Shown piece by piece: positions 1-5,172 of a DNA stretch of 6,529 bases. This DNA is from an uncultured Collinsella sp. (GTDB lineage Bacteria > Actinomycetota > Coriobacteriia > Coriobacteriales > Coriobacteriaceae), in assembly GCA_958447915.1 (NCBI GenBank), contig CAUDCB010000112.1:1-6529 (forward strand), in the 5' to 3' direction. The notes below the pieces were generated by a model, which was given only the letters and a program-made list of their open reading frames with translations, was not told the DNA's origin and searched no databases. Positions within the stretch are counted from its first letter, which is position 1. Each line of letters begins with the position of its first letter. The translations under genes were made by a program, and so were the position numbers.

Positions 1-1
1 G

Positions 2-70
2 GCACAGGTCCCCTCCCTGCTTGGAGGCCGGGAGGCACGTCGCGCCGCCGCAGGACAAGCCGTCAGCTAG
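2..70 (+). CDS. Possible C-terminal end of an upstream gene (partial)
   Basis: One plus-strand frame is open from the left edge to a TAG at 68-70. It reads about 22 residues, ending in roughly LLGGREARRAAAGQAVS, with G/C in most third codon positions, as in the real genes here. A strong hairpin follows 14 bases after the stop, as a terminator would. The stretch is too short to identify a family, and an open frame of this length in GC-rich DNA can easily be chance. In beta-glucoside operons a regulator (BglG/LicT, GntR or LacI type) often sits here, but nothing in these residues shows it. Confidence 0.22.
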   Translation, partial: AQVPSLLGGREARRAAAGQAVS

Positions 71-84
71 TCACCCCTTCACAG

Positions 85-135
85 GCGGCCCGCGCGCATC
101 AGGGAAAGGGCCACGGGCCAGGCGCGCGAGGCCGC
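85..135. repeat. GC-rich hairpin in operon leader, possible terminator
   Basis: The left arm GCGGCCCGCGCGC (85-97) pairs with GCGCGCG (122-128) plus GGCCGC (130-135), giving 13 base pairs with a single bulged A at 129. The 24-base loop holds a small nested hairpin, GGCC-ACG-GGCC (109-119). No T-run follows, so it is not a textbook rho-independent terminator, although U-less hairpins behind genes are common in actinobacteria. It could end the upstream transcript or act as a leader element if transcription of the operon starts further upstream. Confidence 0.45.
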
Positions 136-143
136 AAGGACGT

Positions 144-149
144 TATAAA
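144..149 (+). promoter_or_regulatory. Possible -10 box of the beta-glucoside operon
   Basis: TATAAA lies 43 bases before the start codon of the phospho-beta-glucosidase and is the only AT-rich hexamer in an otherwise GC-rich leader. The bases 16-18 upstream (about 120-127, GGCGCG-like) do not resemble TTGACA and there is no extended TG, so only the -10 is supported. If it is used, the transcript would start near 155-157. Confidence 0.3.
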
Positions 150-174
150 GCGTCCCCCGCAGAGGTGGGGGCGC
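150..174. repeat. Dyad between -10 box and ribosome binding site
   Basis: GCG (150-152) and CCCCCGC (154-160) pair with GTGGGGG (165-171) and CGC (172-174) around an AGAG loop. That makes ten pairs, one of them G-T, with T153 bulged. The dyad starts directly after TATAAA and ends 9 bases before the AAGGAGG site (182-188). If transcription starts near 156 the left arm would be only partly in the RNA, which favours a DNA operator. If it starts upstream, the full hairpin could affect translation or elongation. No BglG/LicT-type RAT sequence is recognisable. Confidence 0.4.
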
Positions 175-192
175 CAGAGAGAAGGAGGCACC

Positions 193-1623
193 ATGCCATT
201 TCCAAAAGGGTTTCTTTGGGGAGGAGCCACCGCTGCTAACCAATGCGAGGGAGGTTATGACGAGGGCGGCCGCGGCCTTGCCAATGTCGACGTCATCCCA
301 CACGGGTCGGAGCGCAACGACGTAAGTCGCGGCCTGAGGCGCATGCTCGACTTTGAGCCCGGGTACTACTACCCGGCCCAGACGGGCATCGACTTCTACC
401 ACCACTACCGCGAGGACATAGCCCTCTTCGCGGAGATGGGCTTTAAGGTCTTTCGCCTCTCCATCGCCTGGAGCCGCATCTTCCCCAATGGCGACGAGGA
501 GGAGCCCAACGAGGCCGGGCTCGCCTTCTACGAGGACGTGTTCCGCTGCTGCCGCGAGCACAGGATCGAGCCCCTCGTGACCATCACGCACTTCGACTGC
601 CCCATCCACCTCGTCAAGAAGTACGGCGCCTGGCGAAACCGCGCCCTCATCGAGCTCTACAAGCGGCTCGTGAAGGTGCTCTTCAACCGCTACCGCGGCC
701 TCGTGCATTGGTGGATCACGTTCAACGAGATGAACATGATCTTGCACCGTCCCTTCATGGGCGCCGGCATCGTCCTCGAGCCCGGGGAGAATGCCCGCGA
801 GGCCGAGTACCGCGCCGCGCACAACGAGCTCGTGGCGAGCGCCTGGGCCACCAAGATCGCCCACGAGGTCGACCCGGAGAACAAGGTTGGCTGCATGCTC
901 GCCGCGGGAAGCTACTACCCCTACTCCTGTCGTCCCGAGGACGTCCGTGCAGCGCAGGTCAAGAACCAGGAGGACCTCTTCTTCGTGGACGTGCAGGCAC
1001 GCGGGCACTACCCCGGCTACGCGCTCAAGATGCTCGAGCGCGAGGGCATCGACGTGGACATGACCGCCGAGGACGAGCGCATCCTTGCGGAGAACACCGT
1101 CGACTTCATCTCGTTTAGCTACTACTCCTCGCGCTGTACCGCGGGCGACCCCGATTCCGTGGGCGGCGTCGCCGAGGGCAACGCCTTCGCCGGCGTAGAG
1201 AACCCCTACGTGCGCACGAGCGACTGGGGCTGGGTCATCGACCCGCTGGGGTTCCGCATCACGATCAACGACCTCTGGGACCGCTACCAGAAGCCGCTCT
1301 TTGTGGTGGAGAACGGCCTCGGCGCCTATGACGAGGTGCTTCCCGACGGCACGATCGAGGATGACTACCGCATCGCCTACCTGCGCGAGCACATCGAGGC
1401 CATGCGCGACGCTATCGAGCAGGACGGCGTCGAGATGCTCGGCTACACCACCTGGGGGCCGATCGACCTCGTGAGCGCGGGCTCCGGCGAGATGGAGAAG
1501 CGCTACGGCTTCATCTACGTGGACCGCGACAACCTGGGCAACGGCACGCTCGAGCGCAGGCGCAAGAAGAGCTTCTACTGGTATCAACAGGCCATCGCCA
1601 CCAACGGAGGCGACCTGGGCTAA
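193..1623 (+). CDS. GH1 6-phospho-beta-glucosidase (BglA/AscB type)
   Basis: A cytoplasmic glycoside hydrolase family 1 enzyme that cleaves phosphorylated beta-glucosides delivered by the PTS into glucose 6-phosphate and aglycone or sugar. The 476 residues match the usual family length. The N-terminal GH1 signature FLWGGATAANQCEG is at residues 7-20. The acid/base Glu is E179 in TFNE and the nucleophile is E373 in VVENGLG. The C-terminal motif S428...K436-x-Y438 (in SAGSGEMEKRYGFIYVD) matches the residues that bind the 6-phosphate in this subfamily. Ala rather than Trp after S428 fits glucoside rather than the galactoside specificity of LacG. The start is fixed by a strong AAGGAGG at 182-188, 4 bases before ATG. 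It is the first gene of an operon with the permease 31 bases downstream. No signal peptide is seen. The natural substrate (arbutin, salicin, cellobiose and so on) cannot be read from the sequence. Confidence 0.95.
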   Translation: MPFPKGFLWGGATAANQCEGGYDEGGRGLANVDVIPHGSERNDVSRGLRRMLDFEPGYYYPAQTGIDFYHHYREDIALFAEMGFKVFRLSIAWSRIFPNGDEEEPNEAGLAFYEDVFRCCREHRIEPLVTITHFDCPIHLVKKYGAWRNRALIELYKRLVKVLFNRYRGLVHWWITFNEMNMILHRPFMGAGIVLEPGENAREAEYRAAHNELVASAWATKIAHEVDPENKVGCMLAAGSYYPYSCRPEDVRAAQVKNQEDLFFVDVQARGHYPGYALKMLEREGIDVDMTAEDERILAENTVDFISFSYYSSRCTAGDPDSVGGVAEGNAFAGVENPYVRTSDWGWVIDPLGFRITINDLWDRYQKPLFVVENGLGAYDEVLPDGTIEDDYRIAYLREHIEAMRDAIEQDGVEMLGYTTWGPIDLVSAGSGEMEKRYGFIYVDRDNLGNGTLERRRKKSFYWYQQAIATNGGDLG

Positions 1624-1654
1624 CCACCCGGGCAATATCACTAAGGAGAAAAAT

Positions 1655-3103
1655 ATGGCAGAAAAATACGACGACCTGGCCAGATCCATACTCGAGAACG
1701 TAGGCGGCGCCGAGAACGTCGCCAGCGTCGCGCACTGCATCACGCGCGTGCGCTTCAAACTCAAGGACGAGTCCCGCGCCAACACGGCCAAGATCGAGGC
1801 CCTCAAGGGCGTCATCCAGGTCATCCAGGCCAACGGCCAGTACCAGGTGGTCGTGGGCAACATCGTCGAGGACGTCTACGACGCGGTCCTGGAGGCCGGC
1901 AACTTCTCGGGCGGCGCAAGCGCCGACGACGAGCCCCAGGGCGATAAGACCGTTGCCTCCGTCATCATCGACCTCATCTCTGGCATCTTCCAGCCCATCC
2001 TGGGACCGCTTGCCGCCGCAGGCATCATGAAGGGACTGCTTGCCCTCATCACCTACTTCGTCCCGGCCTTTGCAAACGACGGCCTCTACACGCTGCTCTA
2101 CACCGTGGCTGACGGCTTCTTCTACTTCCTTCCCGTCGCCCTGGCGTTCAGTGCCGCGCGCAAGTTCCGCATGAACGAGTTCACCGGCGTGGCAATCGGC
2201 GTGGCGCTCCTCTACCCGACGATGGTCACCCTGACCTCGGGCGAGGCGCTCGGCAGCATCGACCTCGGCGTGGCCGGCACGTTCTCGTGGTACGCCACCG
2301 CCCTCGGGCTCCCCATCATCATGCCCGTGTCCGGCTACGTGAGCTCGGTGATTCCCGTCCTTCTCATGGTGTGGTTCGGCTCTATCCTTGAGCGCTGGCT
2401 CAAGAGCTGGATGCCGGCTGCGCTCAAGATGTTCCTTGTCCCGCTCGCCACGATGACGGTCTCCATCGTCTTGGGCTACCTCATCATCGGCCCGGTGGCC
2501 ACCCTCATCACCAACCTGCTGAGCGCGGCATTCTCGTTCATCTTCCAGCTCCCCGTGGTTGGTTCCGTCCTGGGCAGCGCCCTGGTTGGCGGACTGTGGA
2601 TGTGCCTCGTCATCTTTGGCTTCCACTGGAGCCTCATCCCCATCTCCATCATGAATCTGAACACCCTCGGCCACGACAGCGTGCTCGCCGCCACCATCGG
2701 CCACGGGTTCGCGCTCGGAGCGGTCATCTTTGCCATGTACCTCAGAAACAAGGACGAGCGCTTCCGCGGCATCGCCCTTCCCGCGATGATCTCCGCCTTC
2801 TTCTTCGGCGTCACCGAGCCGGGCATCTACGGCATCGCCCTCCCCAACAAGCGCGCGTTCGTCGTGGCATGCCTGAGCTCCGCCGTGGGCGGCGCCATCG
2901 TGGGAATGACTGGCGCTCTCATGTACATCTCGGGCGGCCTCGGCGTCTTCAACCTGCTCAACTTTATCGACGGGACCCCTGGTGGCGCCGGGATCTCCCA
3001 CATGATCTTCGCGATCATCGCCTCGCTCGTCTCTGCCGTCCTGGCCTTTGTTATCGAGTTCATCACCTACCGGCCCAACGACGATGAGGAAGGCACCCGC
3101 TAG
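1655..3103 (+). CDS. PTS beta-glucoside permease, EIIBC (no EIIA)
   Basis: A membrane transporter that imports beta-glucosides and phosphorylates them on entry. Residues 1-85 are the EIIB domain, with the phosphorylated Cys at C28 in VAHCITRVRFKLKD. A charged linker (about 86-97) leads to a polytopic EIIC domain (about 100-472) with many hydrophobic segments. That domain contains FGFHWS (H324) and the GVTEPGIYG motif around E388, typical of the glucose/beta-glucoside EIIC family. The protein ends at YRPNDDEEGTR (482 residues) just after the last membrane segment. BglF-type proteins of about 620-630 residues continue into a EIIA domain, so phosphate must come from an EIIA encoded elsewhere. 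TAAGGAG at 1642-1648 lies 6 bases before the ATG. The 31-base spacing to the hydrolase gene supports cotranscription. The exact sugar is not known. Confidence 0.93.
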   Translation: MAEKYDDLARSILENVGGAENVASVAHCITRVRFKLKDESRANTAKIEALKGVIQVIQANGQYQVVVGNIVEDVYDAVLEAGNFSGGASADDEPQGDKTVASVIIDLISGIFQPILGPLAAAGIMKGLLALITYFVPAFANDGLYTLLYTVADGFFYFLPVALAFSAARKFRMNEFTGVAIGVALLYPTMVTLTSGEALGSIDLGVAGTFSWYATALGLPIIMPVSGYVSSVIPVLLMVWFGSILERWLKSWMPAALKMFLVPLATMTVSIVLGYLIIGPVATLITNLLSAAFSFIFQLPVVGSVLGSALVGGLWMCLVIFGFHWSLIPISIMNLNTLGHDSVLAATIGHGFALGAVIFAMYLRNKDERFRGIALPAMISAFFFGVTEPGIYGIALPNKRAFVVACLSSAVGGAIVGMTGALMYISGGLGVFNLLNFIDGTPGGAGISHMIFAIIASLVSAVLAFVIEFITYRPNDDEEGTR

Positions 3104-3111
3104 CCTGCGCC

Positions 3112-3141
3112 CTCCTCAATCAGCTCTATGTAATTGAGGGG
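3112..3141. repeat. First hairpin behind the PTS operon
   Basis: CCTCAAT (3114-3120) pairs perfectly with ATTGAGG (3133-3139). It is extended outward by a T-G and a C-G pair, with a 12-base loop. It lies 8 bases after the permease stop codon and 16 bases before a second, stronger hairpin. It may be part of the operon's transcription end or protect the 3' end of the mRNA. Confidence 0.45.
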
Positions 3142-3157
3142 CAGTTGAGGTGGGTGA

Positions 3158-3192
3158 GGGCCGAGGGCGATCAAGGTGGCCGCCCTCGGCCC
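3158..3192 (+). terminator. 12-bp GC hairpin, likely operon terminator
   Basis: GGGCCGAGGGCG (3158-3169) and CGCCCTCGGCCC (3181-3192) form a perfect 12-bp stem with an 11-base loop, 54 bases after the permease stop. The following bases (GGGGCAACC) lack a T-run, so it is a U-less hairpin and termination strength is uncertain. Its place between the operon and the insertion-sequence remnant makes termination the simplest explanation. Confidence 0.6.
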
Positions 3193-3239
3193 GGGGCAAC
3201 CTGCCAGAAGGCGTTTAGCTTTCTCGGGCGGCGCTGAAA

Positions 3240-3252
3240 TGAACTGCGCCCC
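3240..3252 (+). repeat. Right terminal inverted repeat of IS3 remnant
   Basis: TGAACTGCGCCCC reads inward on the plus strand. It lies 26 bases beyond the transposase-remnant stop codon, where the right end of an IS3-family element normally lies. Its partner at 3643-3653 differs mainly by two missing bases. Confidence 0.55.
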
Positions 3253-3278
3253 GATACTTGGACGGGTCAATTAGCGGC

Positions 3279-3635
3279 CTATGCCGCACATGGGGACTGA
3301 TTTCGGAACTCCTCCGGGGTCAGTCCCTTTTGCTTAACCCGCCTCCTCTTGTTCCAGTGAACGGTATAGGCTTCGAGGTCCCGCTTGAACTCCTCGAAGC
3401 TCCGCCACGTCCGGCTCCTGTAGAATTCGTCCTTCAGGCGCCCGGGCAGCAGCTCCGTCGCATGAGCTTGCCCTCGCACGCCGCCGGCCCCGGCCGGGTC
3501 CGGGCACCCTTCGGCCTCCCGCTGGCCTTCGGCGCGCCCGCACCCCCTGTCGCAAAGCTCTGCTGCAAGAGTCCTCAGCGTGGCGTCGTGCCTGACTCTC
3601 CCGTCCATAAAGAAGCCCCCATTTCTAATGTTCAA
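3279..3635 (-). pseudogene. IS3-family transposase remnant (OrfB C-terminus fused to OrfA debris)
   Basis: Read on the minus strand, the last ~50 residues (GRLKDEFYRSRTW, then FEEFKRDLEAYTVHWNKRR and KGLTPEEFRNQS) match the C-terminal end of IS3/IS150-type OrfB: the segment around the last catalytic helix, the WNKRR stretch and the LTPEEFRN tail. The DD residues of the DDE site lie upstream in intact OrfB and are absent. The front part from an ATG at 3608 (MDGRVRHDATLRTLAAELCD) resembles the start of an OrfA helix-turn-helix protein. The middle, rich in Gly, Arg and Pro, looks like out-of-frame sequence. Another minus frame around 3490-3535 reads APKASGRPKGARTRPGP, which resembles the PKxKGRPKG linker of OrfA. 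So at least two deletions or frameshifts seem to have joined fragments. No functional transposase is expected. The open frame can be extended to a TTG at 3635. Confidence 0.75.
3293..3327 (+). repeat. Hairpin inside the IS right end
   Basis: GGGACTGA (3293-3300) pairs with TCAGTCCC (3320-3327). Inside it, TTT (3301-3303) can wobble-pair with GGG (3317-3319), and CGGA (3304-3307) pairs with TCCG (3313-3316) around an ACTCC loop. The result is about 15 pairs in plus-strand RNA only, because the wobble pairs become A/C on the other strand. It overlaps the coding tail of the transposase remnant. It could block read-in transcription from the PTS operon, as structures at some insertion-sequence ends do, or it may be a by-product of the coding sequence. 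Confidence 0.4.
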
Positions 3636-3642
3636 GAAATGA

Positions 3643-3653
3643 GGGGCGGTTCA
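3643..3653 (-). repeat. Left terminal inverted repeat of IS3 remnant
   Basis: TGAACCGCCCC on the minus strand is the inward-reading partner of the repeat at 3240-3252. It lies 35 bases upstream of the ATG that would have started the first transposase frame, as in intact IS3 elements. Confidence 0.5.
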
Positions 3654-3661
3654 ATTTCGGG

Positions 3662-3707
3662 ACGGGGATTAAATAATCATTCGGAGCAAATCTATTTTTA
3701 TCCCCGT
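3662..3707. repeat. AT-rich dyad between IS remnant and rlmD
   Basis: ACGGGGAT (3662-3669) and ATCCCCGT (3700-3707) are perfect 8-base inverted repeats. They flank a 30-base AT-rich centre whose edges (AAA/TTT, then TA/TA after small bulges) can extend the stem. This is the most AT-rich patch in the window and lies within the 92 bases between the IS end and the rlmD stop codon. It could be a loose terminator for rlmD (no T-run follows), a protein-binding dyad, or a leftover of another small element. I see no gene in 3654-3745. Confidence 0.4.
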
Positions 3708-3745
3708 GCCAGAAAAATCATCGGGCGTGGTCTGGGGCAAACAGT

Positions 3746-5059
3746 CTAGTTGCGCTTGAGGTGGACGACGGTCTCGCAGTGGAAGGTTTGTGGGAACAGG
3801 TCGACTGGCGTGATCTTTACGGGGGAGAAGGTGCCTTCCTCGACAAAGCGTTTGAGATCGCGCGCCAGGGTGGCCGGGTCGCAGCTCACGTAGGCGACAT
3901 CGCGAGCACTCGTGCTGGCGATAAGGTCGATCGCCTCGGGGGCGAGGCCTGCGCGCGGCGGGTCGACCACCAAGACGTCGGCATCCTGGTCGGGGAACTC
4001 GCGCACCGCGTCTCCGCCAATGACGTCGACGTTATCAAGCTTGTTGATCTCCAGGTTACGGCGCAGGTCGCGCACGGCCGGGCCGTAGGCCTCGACGGCG
4101 GCGACGAAGTCGCAGCGGCGGGCGAGCGGCAGGGTAAAGGTTCCGGCGCCGCAGTACAGGTCCACGGCAAGCTCGTCTTCCTGCGGGTCGAGGGCGTCCA
4201 TAACGAGATCAATCAAAATCTCGGCGCCCTTGGTGTTGACTTGGAAAAACGACGGGGCAGACAAGCGCATCTGGCCCTCGGCGATGTTCTCGGTCCATGA
4301 GCCCTCGCCGGCGAGCATTTCGACCTTGGAGACACGGCGGGCCTTCTTTTCGCCCCTGCTCATCACGCGCACGATGCTCGTGGGATGAGCGGCGTCCGCC
4401 AGCACGCGGGAGACCTGCGAGCGCGGAAAAGAGCCCGTGGGCGTCCAGAGTGCGACCTCGAGCGCCTTGGTGCGGCGCGATGCGCGAATGCCCACGCGTT
4501 CGAGCCCCAAGTCATGGCTACCGCTTAGATAGTTGAGTGCGCCGACGACCGATTTGAGCGCCTTCGGGAAGCGCTTATCGAACAGCGGGCACGCATCGAC
4601 GGTCACGATTTTGCTGGGGTCGACACCGTGCATGCCAAGGCGCACGCGACCGTTGACGACGGTCGGTTCGAGCTCGATTTTATTGCGGTAGCCCCAGTCG
4701 TCCTTGGTGTGGCAGATGGGCTGTACCAACTTATCGACCTGCTCAGGAGCGAACTTGCCGATGCGCTCGAGCGTGGAGCGCAGGTTTTGCTCCTTGGCGG
4801 CAAGCTGTGCCGTGCGTGAGAGATTGCCCCACGAACAACCGCCGCAGATGCCAACGAAGGGGCAGGGGGGCTGAATGCGATCGGGGCTCGGCTCCAGAAT
4901 CTCGGTCGTGCGGGCGCGCATGAACGACTTGCCGTCCTGTACGACCTCGGCCTCGACGGTGTCGCCTGCCACGGCGCCCTGCACAAAGACGGCCTTGCCG
5001 TTGTCGGCGTGCGCCAGCCCATCGGCGCCGTAGGTCATCGATTCTATAGTGAGCTTCAT
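3746..5059 (-). CDS. rlmD: 23S rRNA (uracil-5-)-methyltransferase, RlmD/RlmCD type
   Basis: A SAM-dependent enzyme that makes 5-methyluridine in 23S rRNA (U1939 for E. coli RlmD; some Gram-positive homologues also modify U747). It has 437 residues, against about 433 in E. coli. Residues 1-55 form the TRAM RNA-binding domain. Cysteines C66, C72, C75 (CPFVGICGGC) and C157 (DACPLF) match the four ligands of the family's [4Fe-4S] cluster. The SAM loop is DLYCGAGTFTLPLA (300-313), followed by DPPRAG (366-371). The catalytic nucleophile is C393 in YVSCDPATLARDL, and the general base is E429 in FPQTFHCETVV. I chose the ATG at 5059 because MKLTIESMTYGADGLA begins the TRAM domain and AGGCAGGGA lies just upstream. 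An in-frame ATG at 5095 has no ribosome site. The gene follows ppk1 on the same strand but behind a strong terminator, so it probably has its own promoter. The exact target uridine cannot be fixed from sequence alone. Confidence 0.92.
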   Translation of the reverse strand: MKLTIESMTYGADGLAHADNGKAVFVQGAVAGDTVEAEVVQDGKSFMRARTTEILEPSPDRIQPPCPFVGICGGCSWGNLSRTAQLAAKEQNLRSTLERIGKFAPEQVDKLVQPICHTKDDWGYRNKIELEPTVVNGRVRLGMHGVDPSKIVTVDACPLFDKRFPKALKSVVGALNYLSGSHDLGLERVGIRASRRTKALEVALWTPTGSFPRSQVSRVLADAAHPTSIVRVMSRGEKKARRVSKVEMLAGEGSWTENIAEGQMRLSAPSFFQVNTKGAEILIDLVMDALDPQEDELAVDLYCGAGTFTLPLARRCDFVAAVEAYGPAVRDLRRNLEINKLDNVDVIGGDAVREFPDQDADVLVVDPPRAGLAPEAIDLIASTSARDVAYVSCDPATLARDLKRFVEEGTFSPVKITPVDLFPQTFHCETVVHLKRN

Positions 5060-5105
5060 ATCCCTGCCTGTCAGTCGGGTTGGTGTTCGCACCATGGTAG
5101 CAGGG

Positions 5106-5149
5106 AAAAGCGCCCCGCATCCGAGGCTTTCCTCAAATGCGGGGCGCTT
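5106..5149 (-). terminator. Rho-independent terminator of ppk1
   Basis: On the minus strand AAGCGCCCCGCAT (5149-5137) pairs perfectly with ATGCGGGGCGCTT (5120-5108), giving 13 base pairs followed by a T-run (the last stem Ts plus two more). The loop holds a nested GAGG-AAAG-CCTC hairpin. It begins 23 bases after the ppk1 stop and ends 46 bases before the rlmD start, so it separates the two genes. On the plus strand the tail is CTACAAACTG, so it is directional for ppk1. Confidence 0.88.
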
Positions 5150-5172
5150 CTACAAACTGCTTTTACAAACGA

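Larger units (their letters stand above)
3240..3653 (-). mobile_element. Internally deleted IS3-family insertion sequence
   Basis: A roughly 414-bp remnant bounded by imperfect inverted ends of the TG...CA type: TGAACTGCGCCCC at 3240-3252 and GGGGCGGTTCA at 3643-3653. Some similarity continues inward (CTTGGAC near 3257-3263 versus CTTGAAC on the minus strand near 3629-3635) and a little outward (GAAAT next to both ends). The interior holds only pieces of transposase: a short N-terminal region, a linker-like piece in another frame, and the C-terminal end of an IS3/IS150-type OrfB. Intact IS3 elements are about 1.2-1.5 kb, so most of the catalytic region is missing. No 3-4 bp target duplication is obvious at these boundaries, which fits an old insertion. 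It could only move if an intact relative supplied transposase. Confidence 0.65.

Noticed and set aside
71..192. BglG/LicT antiterminator (RAT) leader or catabolite-repression cre site
   Set aside because: I looked for a RAT-like sequence and for a TGWAANCGNTNWCA palindrome and saw neither; the hairpins present are of a different, GC-rich kind.
21..239. Small plus-strand frame overlapping the operon leader
   Set aside because: It overlaps the leader hairpins, the ribosome site and the start of the GH1 gene in another frame; its Arg/Pro-rich product looks like GC-rich noise.
79..3001. Very long minus-strand open frames (594 and 496 codons) opposite the two operon genes
   Set aside because: They mirror the strong GC3 codon bias of the plus-strand genes. 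Their products are low-complexity (Val/Ala/Asp/His-rich) with no family motif, while the sense frames have complete GH1 and PTS catalytic motifs and ribosome sites.
3258..3749. 163-codon plus-strand open frame across the IS remnant
   Set aside because: It runs antisense through transposase debris and across the inverted ends and AT-rich dyad, with no ribosome site and no recognisable motif.
5060..5095. Longer RlmD starting at the ATG at 5095
   Set aside because: The extra 12 residues (MVRTPTRLTGRD) precede the normal TRAM-domain start and have no ribosome site, whereas the ATG at 5059 follows a purine-rich AGGCAGGGA.
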